41,037 nt of DNA from Cylindrodendrum hubeiense (taxonomy: Eukaryota > Ascomycota > Sordariomycetes > Hypocreales > Nectriaceae), in the NCBI GenBank assembly GCA_014621425.1, contig JAANBB010000368.1, forward strand, positions 1-41,037, in the 5' to 3' direction. How positions within the stretch are numbered: position 1 is the first letter of the stretch; each line of letters starts with the position of its first letter. A program made the position numbers and the translations under genes. The notes below the pieces were generated by a model. That model was not told where the DNA came from. It searched no databases and saw only the letters and a list, made by a program, of their open reading frames with translations. Below are positions 10,803 through 21,656 of the stretch, in pieces.

Positions 10803-11738
10803 TTATTCGAGCTGAAGAGGGTGTGCCTCGAAGTACTCTTCCAAAGTGGAGAGCCTACCCCGAGCGTTCTCCGCAGCCCAAGCAACCAATTCCTTAGAAA
10901 GTGGACCGAAGTAGCCATACTCCTCTCCGTAGCTGAAAGCTTCAGTGAAGATGTCGGCTGCGATGGGTAGGCTCTTCCAGAAGTCCTCGGTCGAGATCTG
11001 CTTAAAGACGATGGTCTTACCCGTGGACTTGGACATGGCGGCGATTATCTCTTCCACGGTGTACAATGCTGTGGCGGCGCAGAAAGTTTTGCCTTCATAC
11101 TTGGCGGGCTCGGCAAGGATAGCGCCAATGAATTTTCCTGCGTCCCCGACAGCGTCGATCAAGGGAAACTGCGTCTTGATAGAGGTGTGGCGGGACAAAA
11201 CCCAGGTGCCATCAGGGGCCTCGCGTGGAGCCAAGAAGGTCTGGGACTGAAAATTCTCCATGAATGATCCCAGTGAGACGAATGCGCTCTTAATTGGAAG
11301 ACCTCGAATGTACTGCTCTACTTTCGCCTTGGCGTCGAAGGGGGTGACCTTTGTGTACTTGCCGCCAGAGATCTCTTTGGGCGACGGCAGAGTACTCCAG
11401 ATAAGGTACTCAGCACCTTTCTCGACGGCGACATCGGCAATAGACTTGCCATTGTTGAATTCCCACTCGAAGGCGTCGGGGGCGAATGAAGGTGTTGTCA
11501 TGGCGAAGACGGTGTGCGCGCCCGTCAACGCTTTCTCGAGGGAGGCCCGGTTAAGCACGTCGCCCTCGACGACCTCGACCCCCCTCTCCTTGAGCTGCTT
11601 GGCCTTCTCTGAGCTGAGATCGCGGGTGATGGCACGTATCTTAAACTTTTGGGAAAGCTCGGGATCGTTCAGCACATAGTTGACGACAGAGCTGCCTTGC
11701 TGGCCAGTGGCGCCAAAGACGACGAGGACGTTGGACAT
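10803..11738 (-). CDS. NmrA-like NAD(P)-binding protein
   Basis: An intronless 311-residue protein. It has an N-terminal Rossmann fold with the glycine motif GATGQQG at residues 9-15 and the dinucleotide-phosphate side TRDLSS at about 38-43, then the EGDVLN segment that follows the third strand. This is the NmrA/HSCARG pattern, an atypical short-chain dehydrogenase group that lacks the catalytic Tyr-x3-Lys. Members bind NAD(P) and act as redox sensors. The founding member, NmrA of Aspergillus nidulans, binds the GATA factor AreA. The sequence differs from the AreA corepressor in length and detail, so a partner cannot be named. It lies between two zinc-cluster regulators and shares a 386-bp divergent promoter with the second one. 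Confidence 0.92.
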   Translation of the reverse strand: MSNVLVVFGATGQQGSSVVNYVLNDPELSQKFKIRAITRDLSSEKAKQLKERGVEVVEGDVLNRASLEKALTGAHTVFAMTTPSFAPDAFEWEFNNGKSIADVAVEKGAEYLIWSTLPSPKEISGGKYTKVTPFDAKAKVEQYIRGLPIKSAFVSLGSFMENFQSQTFLAPREAPDGTWVLSRHTSIKTQFPLIDAVGDAGKFIGAILAEPAKYEGKTFCAATALYTVEEIIAAMSKSTGKTIVFKQISTEDFWKSLPIAADIFTEAFSYGEEYGYFGPLSKELVAWAAENARGRLSTLEEYFEAHPLQLE

Positions 11739-12124
11739 GTTGTTGGTTGTGTTGGGGAAAATATTTTGGAGATATTGCTTTTGTGAATCTTGTAACTGTG
11801 GTATGAAGAACTTTAAGGCTGATGATAGTACTCAATGAAGGAGATATCCTCGATCTTCTTATACTCATTTGAGCTGGCAACTGTGACGACTTACACTGTG
11901 GCCCTCTCCTACCCAAACGCAGTTAGCGTGGGGCTAAGGATTCTCGCAAGTTCGCTTTCAAACATGATTGGCTGGTTACACCGCCCTTCTTGCTTACGAA
12001 TTCGTTCTGCTTACTAGACACTAGCTACAACCGGAACCTCGGAAGTTCGCATCTTCGCACCTTCGCATCTCCGCCACTTCGCCATCTGAACCGATGATGA
12101 AATCGAGCTAAGATCAAATACTCA
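11739..12124. promoter_or_regulatory. Divergent promoter shared by the NmrA-like gene and the second zinc-cluster factor
   Basis: 386 bp between two start codons facing apart. At 12044-12086 it carries a run of CTTCGCAT/CTTCGCAC-like words, four to five imperfect copies of 8-9 bp, just 40-80 bp upstream of the factor's ATG. This may be a microsatellite in the 5' untranslated region or a repeated operator. Confidence 0.5.
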
Positions 12125-13489
12125 ATGGTCTCCGCAAATGCTATCGCCGAACGACGGGCACCTTTGCTTAGAAAGTCGCGGTCGGGATGTCGAGAGTGTA
12201 GACTCCGCAAGGTGAAGGTATCCTTCATGAACCGCAAGACAATACTACGAGTCTGGCCATATTCACTGAATCAAATATAGTGCGACGAGATTAAGCCTGT
12301 ATGTTCCAACTGTCGCCGGCGATATGTCAGTATCCAGCGCTGTGACTGGAGCACGGATGCTCCGGGCAACGGTGTTCGTAGCTCTCGGAGGGCTGCCCGC
12401 CAATCAGCAGGGGATGTAGCAGTGCAGGGCGACTCTGCATACACTATGGATACACCTATACGTTCCATGAATTTGCACCCAAGCTCAGTGACAAGTACGA
12501 GCCAATGGAGAACTCTAGAGCTACGGTTGATGCACCATTACACTGCCGTCGTTAGCCACACAATGCCCAACTGCATTGGTGCGTCCATACAGGCATGGCA
12601 GCGAGTGATACCGCAATTATCCTTCGAATCCGAAGTGGTTCTGAACCCGATGCTGGCGCTCTCCGCGCTTCACTTCCACGCTCATTCCCCCACCGATTCT
12701 GCCATGGCGATCGCACTGCGACGCTATCTGGACAGAACTCTCGTGAGTCACCGTCAGGCTCTGTCAAAGGGCGAGGGGCTGTCGGAACAGCTTTGGCTTT
12801 CGGCTGTCATACTCTCCCACATGTACTGGCTGTTTGCTCACCAACTGCAACCCAACGAGACATATGAGCTTCCGCTTCAACCAATCAAGATGCTGGAGGG
12901 GGTTGGTGTCCTTTTCGTCAAGGAGAAGGTGTTTCTTGGTCGACTAGGCTACGGACCGTTTGGGTATGAAGCCCTGCCTCACATAGCACCCGAAGACGAG
13001 TTATCCACAACCGCCCAAACGCAACTACAAAGTATAGAGAAAGACCTCGCATGCTTGCTAGATGCGTTCGACGTTTCAGTACTGCCAGAAGACGTCAAGG
13101 GCATCTACATAGACGCAAAAGATTACATACTCTACCACTATCTGGCGTTTTATACCGGCACTGACGCGCAGACTCTTCGGCGGTTCATTATAACCATGGT
13201 CGTGAGGTGTCAACTGGGATACCGTAAAATGCTCGAAAGACACGACCCGCTTGCGATGGCACTGTTGGCGAGAATGTTGGTCCTGTTGAGAGGACTGGGC
13301 CATGCTTGGTGGGTTGATGGTGAAGGCGACTACGAAGTTGTAGAACGAGATGTCCAAGGCATCTGTGAACTGATGCCTGCGAGCTGGCGCTGGGTGATGG
13401 ATTGGCCATGCAAGGTTCTAGACGGGGAGATTATCTTGGATAGGGGTGAACATAGGTCTGGCCGAAGCGAGCCGCTAGAATTATTATGA
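12125..13489 (+). CDS. Zn(II)2Cys6 transcription factor
   Basis: Two exons, 12125-12217 and 12281-13489, encode 433 residues. The 63-nt intron (GTATCC donor, ATAG acceptor) falls inside the zinc cluster. Spliced, the cysteines are at 22, 25, 32, 39, 42 and 52 (2-6-6-2-9), with the core CRECRLRKVKC. The body is a helical fungal-specific regulatory domain, about 380 residues, of the kind seen in short C6 regulators. It is not a close copy of the other factor in this window. It is divergent from the NmrA-like gene and convergent with the SNG1-like gene. A nuclear regulator is expected; target genes are unknown, and control of the divergent NmrA-like gene is only a guess from position. Confidence 0.9.
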
Positions 13490-13808
13490 AGAGAGTACGA
13501 CTGAAAATATCCGAGCTCCCTACGAAACAAAGTTTTATGCACTTGGCTTTTTAACTGCCTGAGAATTGAATCACTAGCATACCGATGATGAAGAATCCCC
13601 TCCCGTCAATATCATGGGTTTCGCTGTTGACATATGATGATCACCCTGCATTTGTTCACTAAGCACCAGGGGCAAGTTGAAGATCTCTTCATTAGTCTAT
13701 GTATATTCCAGTTTCTCTGATAGGAAATAAATTCTAGTTACTTAAAACACAATTATTCCGTGGTATGAACTCCTTCTATGTTGCCAATATTACGCCTGCC
13801 GTCCTAGT
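13490..13808. other. Convergent intergenic region
   Basis: About 320 bp between converging genes. It should contain both transcript ends. No gene is seen. Confidence 0.5.
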
Positions 13809-15113
13809 CTAAACACTTTCCAACACAATCATGCTCTCAGATGTCTCTGTATCCAATCGCTTATTCACTGGGATCCCTTCAGTGACGATGCACCTGTTCC
13901 GGACGGACCACGCGCTGCTCACGTGCCCAAGAACCCACCAAGCTAGGAGAACTGGCAGTGCCACCTCATTCTGAAGCTTGCAGCCGCCTGACCATACCTC
14001 CATCAGCAACGTCCATGTGTTGTGTGCAGGCAAGGCGTAGCCCCAGCGGTAAAAACCGGCAGATAGGACGAACGGATAGATGGTGCTCGCCACGTTTATG
14101 ATGATCCATGTTAAAAGGAAAAAAGGAAAGAACTTCATCGGTATGACAGGGTCAAGCATCGTGTCGAGAAGGAGGTAGTTGATTTCCATGTACAGCCAGA
14201 GGCACATCCATGTCTGGCCGAATTGTTGACCATTTACACCCCAGTCCTCTCGGAAGGCCCAGATGTATCCTGTCATACCCACAGCACAGAATAACGTATA
14301 GAACTTGCTGATGACGAGCCTGGCGAGGTATGTGTCGCGCTTTGACAACTTGCTGAAAACCCCAGCCTCGCCCCATATACCGTTCATTCCCATGAGGAAA
14401 AAGAACTGCATGAGCGTAGGCATGACCATGGAGACGGTATTGAGAAGGACACGAGTGCCTTGGTTTGTCGGTGACTGGACTTCGGACGAGGCTTGAATGG
14501 GGTTCACAAATGCCGAATAGCTGGTGGCATCGCTGAGGTTGACTGCGGCTCGGGCGTCGGCCGCAACACTATAGTAGGTCCGGGATGTAACAGCAATCAA
14601 TGTCTCCATGTTTGCCTTGATGACTGAGGTGGAAATGATGGGGTAGTAAGAGGCATCGTACGTATACGAGATTGTGCTGGCTGGGTCGTATTCGGTTGTG
14701 TTTTTGCCCTCGATTGCAGCCATCAGTCGCTTCGATGCGCCGGAGTGAGTGTATATGGCTGCCCAGAAATCACCCTTGCAGATGGCCTCTTCGAGCAGCT
14801 CCGGGGTTGAATACTCGCTTGCGGAGTGGTATTCAATGGTGGGGAAGGTATCAGCTTGTAGTGCCTGGTAAGCTATGGAGAGTGCTTGACCGATATCCCC
14901 CCCGTCATAGTCGACAGCGAGGATCTTGATGGCATGGGACCGGGAGCCAGACTTAAACAGCACACCGTAGAGGTAGGTCATGTTTGCCAAGAAGAGTAAC
15001 TGAAGAATGATTGCGATAGCGACGACGGGTATAATGAAGCCCGGCCATCGTTGGGACCAATATGCAGACCGAAGTGGCTGTCGATCCTGCGACCGAGCTG
15101 GGAAAGGAGACAT
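13809..15113 (-). CDS. SNG1-like DUF3533 membrane protein
   Basis: One exon, 434 residues. Layout: a short basic N-terminus, one membrane helix (about residues 24-50), then a ~190-residue non-cytosolic domain opening with the pattern LAVDYDGGDIGQAL, typical of DUF3533. After that come five or so closely packed helices starting near LNTVSMVMPTLMQFFFLMGM. This is the architecture of yeast Sng1, linked to nitrosoguanidine resistance and plasma-membrane phospholipid asymmetry, and of distantly related bacterial YhgE/Pip proteins. NTT and NLS triplets in the loop could be glycosylated. An in-frame ATG at 15251 would add 46 residues including another hydrophobic stretch. I prefer 15113 because it gives the family's usual N-terminus. 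The natural substrate is unknown. Confidence 0.85.
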   Translation of the reverse strand: MSPFPARSQDRQPLRSAYWSQRWPGFIIPVVAIAIILQLLFLANMTYLYGVLFKSGSRSHAIKILAVDYDGGDIGQALSIAYQALQADTFPTIEYHSASEYSTPELLEEAICKGDFWAAIYTHSGASKRLMAAIEGKNTTEYDPASTISYTYDASYYPIISTSVIKANMETLIAVTSRTYYSVAADARAAVNLSDATSYSAFVNPIQASSEVQSPTNQGTRVLLNTVSMVMPTLMQFFFLMGMNGIWGEAGVFSKLSKRDTYLARLVISKFYTLFCAVGMTGYIWAFREDWGVNGQQFGQTWMCLWLYMEINYLLLDTMLDPVIPMKFFPFFLLTWIIINVASTIYPFVLSAGFYRWGYALPAHNTWTLLMEVWSGGCKLQNEVALPVLLAWWVLGHVSSAWSVRNRCIVTEGIPVNKRLDTETSESMIVLESV

Positions 15114-18100
15114 GGTGACTGAAAGGACTGATATGAGGAAGAGAAATTGAAATCTGTAGATCAAATAAAGAATGGAGAAGGGAACTGTCAGGGTCTTGTA
15201 GTAGGATCTGGGTTGGAAAGAAACATGCAGGGCGGGACTGCTTTGGGACATAGATCCTTTTTAATGAGGAGAGTGGTGCCATATCAGCCATCTCGGTGGG
15301 CTCTAATCCCCGTCTCGGACAGCCCGTGAGATGCCAAACTTCCGACGCCAACCAAGCTCCCCACAATTCGCACATGTCAGGACCCCGAACGAAGGCCTCT
15401 GCTTCAGCTCCCTCAAGGCCGGGCTCATTAGGGAGGGGAATCTCGTTCTAAACAGTCCATTCACATGAATTTCACCCTTTTCTTGCTCTCGCGTCTTCGC
15501 GTTGATCTTCTTACCCCTGCATCTCAGGCCATCCCTGGTGGTTACATCATGCTACAATACCGGGGCGCCTTGTCAAAGCGGCGAAAACTGAATGACTAAG
15601 CGGAGCTTTTGATGCAGCAACCACCGAGACGCCAGGGCTAAAAGGAATCCACCGGTGACGTGGGAGGTAGCTGGGCGGCTGTGTTTAGTCATTTAGCTAA
15701 TTATATCCAATCAAGTCGTCACGCAGGCGTGGACCGGCGAGCGAAGCATCCGGGGATGACCTGTTTAGTGTAATTGTAAATGGTCGCCCCGTTTGCCCTT
15801 GTTTGTCGATAAGAGCTTGGAACGCCACTTGGTCGCAAAATAAAAAAACCCCAGTAGTCACACGCCATTGTCACCTTGGTCAATGAACTCTACGGCGTTT
15901 GTAAAGCACCATATACTAATAATTCGCCACCCAGGAAACACTGCCTCTGGTTTTTCGAATGTACCGAATCCGCGCTACGTGCTACTCACCCTTACCAGGC
16001 ACCGAGTTCGATGATCTATACAAGCGGTCTCACATGGTACCGGGAATTTGCCTACCCCATAACCCGCTCTCATCTCAGGTGAAGTATCGTCAGTTGTTTC
16101 ATCGGAGACTTCTGTGGTGTTCATTTGGTTGATCAGGTCGGCTTGGGTTCCCCTTGACTAGCGACACGACTAATACCGTAAAACTCAATTCAGTTACAAG
16201 ACTTAATGTTGCTAAGCATCACCCGCGCTTGTTCAAATGCGTCCCAATTCTCAACCGGGTTGTGACCATGGAATGACTTAGCAGTAAGGTGGAAAAAACT
16301 AGAGAAACTCCATTTGTTTTAGAAGAAAAGAAGACCGCGGAGAAGGTGATTATCAGATGTATGTTTAATGTAAGAGAAGTGAGCAGTTAGTGGCATGCGA
16401 AATGGAAAGGATTTTAGCGACGGTGTATGCTCCCTAAACATGGAATTTAATAGGTGATGCTACATGTAAAAGTCTAGGCGCGGGTTCGGAGAAATGAGAT
16501 ATGGAGCGACACCGGGAAAGAAGTAGCCCCTGCAGCCACTCAAAGCTGGAGTGTGCAATGTTTGAACCCCGTACTGTGAGGATACAAACGGGGGTTGGGA
16601 TTGGCGAAAGGTGTACATGTCGGATTCTAAGGGTTACCGCACTTTCTGGGCTAGGACCGGGAGGATCGGTTGGAGATCACAGATCACACAGATTAGCCCC
16701 ACAGACCAGCCGCTCCAGCAGCAGCTGACGTCATTTTCAGTTATAAGAGACAATCCTCCAGACACTAATTTAGATAGAAACCAAGAGACTTCATCATTAA
16801 ATCCCGGTTATTAAATGTGACAGCACGTATTGGTGGCTGAGATGCGAATTGGGGTGTGATGGGATATGTCTCAGAACGTTGATTAAAACTACAAGGAAGG
16901 GTGGGATAATTAAGTTAAAAAACACTAGATGACATAAGAGACCCTATTGAAAAATCTTTGAATGCTGAGACAGTCATGTCAAGTCGCGGAGACGGGCCGT
17001 TTAAGGGCAAGATGATTCGGAGACCTATACATGGAGGTTGCTTGCACTCGGCCCTATTCCCCATCACACCGAAGATGGTCCGCAGGTTTCCAGCCGTAAC
17101 TTAGCTTGAGAGTGCAATCAATGTATACAATAGCTGGAAAAGCTGATAATGGGTTCGGAATACTATGTTTAACGCGATGCCCTTGTATAAATGTCGCGCA
17201 TTTATCCGTCGGAATAGCAAGACGTTTGCGCGCGAGTAGCAATGCTGTGCTTGATTGCGTTGCTCAGCTGAGGCTGAGACTCACACAGGACATGGTAGCA
17301 AAGTCTTAACCAGAAATCATACCAGAGTGTCGCTATTAGCTTGCACCAGACACCAAGTTAAGGAGAATAAATCTAAATACAATAAATGACATTAAGAGTC
17401 TTATTGATAAGAAAAAGAGACCTCGCACTTAGTGGATTAAGCTGCAAGTTACTGATAATATATTCAATCAGTTTACCCAAGATTCTTATCAATGTTATAG
17501 GATAGATTTGAATGAAATTTCGCAAGAAAAACAATAGCAGCCTTGTTGCATCTGATGATCAAGGTTGCATTTGATGTGGATATATATGTGCTTGATTTCC
17601 GACTGGCTGAAAACTGTAAGGAATGTAACTACAGAGGGGCATAGAGATACGAGATGGAATCTGCTAGAATCTATTTACACATGATAATGATCATGATGAT
17701 GTAAATGGCTTCATCTGAAACAGGATAATCAAATAACGCCTAAAAGATCCCACTTCGATGACAGCGATGACTTCCAATGACGACAGCCTTATCAGCTCAA
17801 AGCGATACCTCCGTCTGTCAACGGAGATTGCTTTTGAGAGCAGATGTGACAAGCTTGTTGTCAATATAGTGCCTGAGGATTAATAGCAATGGAGGCAAGA
17901 ATAGTATGGGTTGGGGGCGGTCTAGCAAAATGCCGAGATCTCGTTCACATGTAGCAATGGACTTGTGATTGAACGTCACTCAGAATGAAATAAGCGGAGG
18001 GGAATAAGGAATGAAGAGTGGGAGAGTGGGAGAGTGCTACATCAGCTGGGTACAGCGGGGTCATTCCATCTGGATGCGAGTCAGCACAACCCCGCTCGTG

Positions 18101-18181
18101 AGGCGTTGAGGCATTGTCCATTTAATACCGCCGTAGTCAGCCCTACAACGCCACAGACCTCGACAAACTGCAATTATCAAC
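15114..18181. other. 3.1 kb gap without a convincing gene
   Basis: No frame in this stretch resembles a known protein, and none is long. The part near 15114 must hold the SNG1-like promoter; the last few hundred bases hold the dehydrogenase promoter, including two copies of GTGGGAGA near 18018-18033. From about 16.2 to 17.7 kb the DNA is moderately AT-rich. No tRNA-like cloverleaf was found by eye. Confidence 0.45.
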
Positions 18182-19238
18182 ATGTCTATGAGCATAGAGG
18201 AATGTGCGGGTGCCCGGGAGGGCTTTCCGCGTCCGTTTCCGGATACGCCATCCAATGTTCTAGAGCAATTCCGCCTCAAAGGAAAGGTCGTTGTTGTCAC
18301 GGGCGCTGCCGACGGCATTGGCCTCGCGGTAGCGGAGGCCATGGCCGAAGCAAATGGCCATGTTGCACTATGGTACAATTCGTGAGGCGTCTCTCGGTCT
18401 GCGGGGATGGTTGTAGCTGCTAATAAAAGTTCGCAAAGCAACGATGCGGCTGTGAAAAAAGCCCGGGAACTGGCAGAATTGCATGGTGTCAAGGCTGCGA
18501 GTTACAAGGTTGATGGTGCGTTAGCCGCGTTCCGCACCCTGAGCTCCATAACTCATATCGATCTACAGTTTCGGACTCGGAACAAGTTCAGAAGGCTATT
18601 TTAGCTGTTGTTGAGGAATTTGGGAAGATTGATATCTTCATCGCGAACGCAGGTGAGGCAGTTACACGGGGCACTCTGTTCAGCATTGAGCTCGGCCGCT
18701 GACGTTTTGCAGGAATGTGCGTCATGAAGACCATCTTGGACCTGACCCTGGATGAGTACAAAAAGCAAATGTCTGTCAATGGTGAGTATAGATACATGTT
18801 TGAGGACGTGAACTCTCGGCTAACCGGTTGTTCTAAGTTGACGGCGTTGTCTATTGTGCCAAGTACGTTGGTGAGGTATTTCGGAACCAAGGTTTCGGAA
18901 ACCTCATCATCACATCCAGTATGAGCGGGCGAATTGTGACCGTGCCAGTGGATCAGCCGGTCTACAATGCTACAAAGGCCTTTGTGACACACTTTGGCAA
19001 GTCGCTAGCTCGAGAGTGGAGAGACTTTGCTCGGGTGAATATCGTCTCTCCTGGGTATTTTGATACCAAGATGGGTGCCGGCCCTCTCGACGCCAATGAA
19101 GTCTATCGTATGTCTGTACTCGGAAGGCAGGGCCATGTGAAGGAGATCAAAGGCTTGTATCTCTACCTTGCTAGCGATGCTTCCACATACATGACTGGCA
19201 GTGATGTGCTTGTGGATGGCGGTTATGTGCTTCCGTAA
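18182..19238 (+). CDS. Short-chain dehydrogenase/reductase, polyol/sorbose-reductase type
   Basis: Five exons (18182-18381, 18439-18515, 18569-18652, 18713-18781, 18838-19238) give 276 residues; introns are 53-60 nt. Classical SDR marks are all present: the cofactor motif TGAADGIG at 40-47, NAG at 119-121, active-site serines in TSSMSG (171 or 173), then Y186 and K190 in YNATK, followed by the SPGYFDT segment. The C-terminal YMTGSDVLVDGGY is typical of the fungal group with NADP-dependent mannitol dehydrogenase, D-arabinitol dehydrogenase and sorbose reductase (Sou1-like). A cytosolic NAD(P)H-linked ketose/polyol reductase is likely, but the exact sugar is not readable. The ~30-residue extension before the Rossmann fold is normal for this group. 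It stands alone, with 1.6 kb to the next gene. Confidence 0.9.
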
Positions 19239-20832
19239 CACCGATGCACCAAGAACAAGAGGATGAAATAGCCTGAAATTATGTCTGGTCGGCGCTGCAT
19301 CTTCTCTCCCGTCTCTACTAGTTTCCTCCATGTGGAATTGGCTGTGCCTGTGTTACCCCGCATGATACGTATCTGACACCAAATTCCTTGCACATGCCAT
19401 AGAATGTGATAGTTTATAGCCACAAAGCAGAGAATGCAAAGCTTATCTGATGAGAGCCACAATTCATCCACATTGAAATACCAGGGTTCAAGCTTTGTAA
19501 GAGCCTGCCAACTAGACTGTGTTCTGGATTGCCCGTCCCCGCAGCGGCCTGTGCCTTGGCTGAAGTTTTGCAGGACGATACTGTGCCTGTTGTGCCACGT
19601 TTTCAGCCCTATCTCACAAGGAATTCGTCTCAATCCGAGTACATGCAATATATCGTGGATTTCAGGCGATGATCAATCCTTTAGTGCCGATAGTATACCA
19701 CTATGCCATCTAGATCGATCTCTCCGCTACAACGTCTCGGGTCCGGGCATGGGATTGCGAGCTCAACCCACAATGCGGAGCGGGGTCAGCTAACACAGGA
19801 ATCGTATTGAGTAAGGTGATTGCAGAACTAGAGCCATCGCAGTATTGGTTTTGCATTTACTTTATCACAGGCATGCTGTGAGACTATGGGGAAAAAGTCA
19901 AACCAAAATGTGAATAGACCAGGCACCATACTCAATTGTTGCGCGGCACAACGCCCGACTCCCCGGTGTCCTATTCTGATTTCTAGGTTTTTGCGAAGAA
20001 CGGCTGTCACATAAGCAATATGACGCGGCATTGCGCGACTTATTTGATTGGGATTGACTTTGAACCGACCTGCCAATAGTAGTCGTAAAGCAACTGCAGC
20101 CACAGATGACTGCAATGCATCGCCAACTGAGACTTTAGAAATCAAGAGGCATGAAGGAAACCTTCAGAAATCATCAATTCAATATCAATGTTTAACAGAG
20201 CATTAAATCCTCGAATCATTAAGGAAATGGTATGGTATTGATAGTTGGAAACCGTGGTGTAACGGGAGGAAACTACTCTCAGTTCCAACGCTGCTTGTAT
20301 CCTAAAGCGCCTCAAGTCCAAATCGCACTTATAATACCACCTTACAGCCATAGCCCAAAGGCAGCCAATTTTAAGTATATGTATGGGTATTGTGTACCTT
20401 TGAGATGGCTGGATCTCTGGATACCGCCTAGCTCCCACAATGAGGCCATTAATCAACGTCCACGTTGCGGACAGATTTCCATTCAGTAAATCCACCTTGG
20501 GATGATCTTAGGGCATGCGTACCTTCATTCCGCACCAAGTGTTTGCCTCAATGAATAGTTTTGTGGATCTCAGATCAAGAATTCCAGTCAGAACGTGCTC
20601 GCCTACCCCGGTTTTAGCTGTGATGAAGCTCATAAAAAATTGGGTTAGAGTCAAATTGGTGATCAATAGTAACTTGTTGGTAGATGACTTGACACTTGAA
20701 GTTTCTATAAATACTGCTTGATGCACCCGCGACAGTTCACATCATCAACCAGCAACCAACAATCAGACCACAAGAACAAGCAATACTACCTCTTCCAACC
20801 CTTTACTCGCACTTCATCTCTAAATCCTCAAA
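19239..20832. other. 1.6 kb intergenic region
   Basis: No gene recognised. The distal part is the promoter and 5' leader of the CVNH gene, including the TATA box listed separately and a C/A-rich leader with many CAAC words. Confidence 0.5.
20706..20713 (+). promoter_or_regulatory. TATA box of the CVNH gene
   Basis: TATAAATA lies about 120 bp upstream of the ATG. It is followed by a C/A-rich leader (about 20735-20830) of the kind common in strongly expressed fungal genes. Confidence 0.55.
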
Positions 20833-21150
20833 ATGGCCTTCTCTCAGTCCAGTCGCAACGTCCGTCTTGAGAACCACACTCTCTACGCAGATTGTCTGGA
20901 GGAGGACAACAAGACCTGGCACCCTACACAGATGGACCTGGATCGAGTTCTCGGCAACATCGACGGCTCTTTCCAGTGGGGAAAGAAAGCCTTCAGCAAG
21001 TCTGCTCGTAACATTGCTCTAGAGGGTGACTCGGTTCTCAAAGCCTCCCTTGAAAATGAGGTGGGCACCTACGGCCCTAACCAGCAGGTCAACCTTGATG
21101 AACATATCGCCAATATCAACGGCGAACTCAAACCTTACAAAATCAACTGA
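20833..21150 (+). CDS. Cyanovirin-N homolog (CVNH domain protein)
   Basis: An intronless coding frame of 105 residues forming one CVNH domain. Two halves are visible: residues 3-49 (FSQSSRNVRLEN ... NIDGSFQW) and 54-103 (FSKSARNIALEG ... NINGELKP). They share the SxRN(V/I)xLE opening and the N-I-(D/N)-G closing turn, as in this pseudo-twofold sugar-binding fold. Fungal CVNH proteins are small mannose-binding lectins, mostly without secretion signals. Here too no signal peptide is present, so it is probably cytosolic or released by an unusual route. Only one cysteine (C21) remains, so neither of the two disulfides of the cyanobacterial founder can form. The role in fungi is unknown; self-glycan binding, development or defence have been proposed. 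A TATA box and C/A-rich leader suggest strong expression. Confidence 0.92.
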   Translation: MAFSQSSRNVRLENHTLYADCLEEDNKTWHPTQMDLDRVLGNIDGSFQWGKKAFSKSARNIALEGDSVLKASLENEVGTYGPNQQVNLDEHIANINGELKPYKIN

Positions 21151-21163
21151 TGGCTCTGAAATG

Positions 21164-21230
21164 GTAAGTTCGTTCAATTGCAATCTTGACCCCTGGTCCG
21201 GATTTTCGCATGTCTAATGCCACAATACAG
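21164..21230 (+). other. Probable intron in the 3' untranslated region of the CVNH transcript
   Basis: GTAAGT begins 13 nt after the stop codon. A TCTAATGC branch-like site and an ACAG acceptor follow, for a 67-nt intron with consensus ends. Being within 50 nt of the stop it would not be expected to trigger nonsense-mediated decay. Confidence 0.5.
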
Positions 21231-21656
21231 GGAGTGTTCGGCCAATGCCTATAGTGCAAGCCCCAAATATTGTTAAATACAACGGCAGATAGCCCGAGAG
21301 GAGGACTTTTGGGTTTGGAAGTCGCCAAAAGAATTGACATCTTGATGCAACGTGCCGATGATCACCACAGGCAGTTGGGATGTGGCTTTAAGGCCTTCTG
21401 TCTCGCTCTTTTATGTGTTAGAAAAATAATTTAGTTAGCTGGCCCGAGGCATGGATGGCAGTTTAACGACTCCGCTCAGGCCCCTTGCCCGTTGAATTTA
21501 CAAAGATCTGCCCGTTGAACTGCACTCTCGACGTGTGATATAAAGCTTCATGCTCCCTTTTATGAATGAAGATGCTCACTAGAATTTGCACGCGCGGGAA
21601 TTTTCTATTTACACTCCTTGAACTAAAGTAATGTTCCGCAACACGAGAAATATTAT

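Noticed and set aside
15114..15251. 46-residue N-terminal extension of the SNG1-like protein
   Set aside because: Would add an extra hydrophobic stretch not typical of the family; kept only as an alternative.
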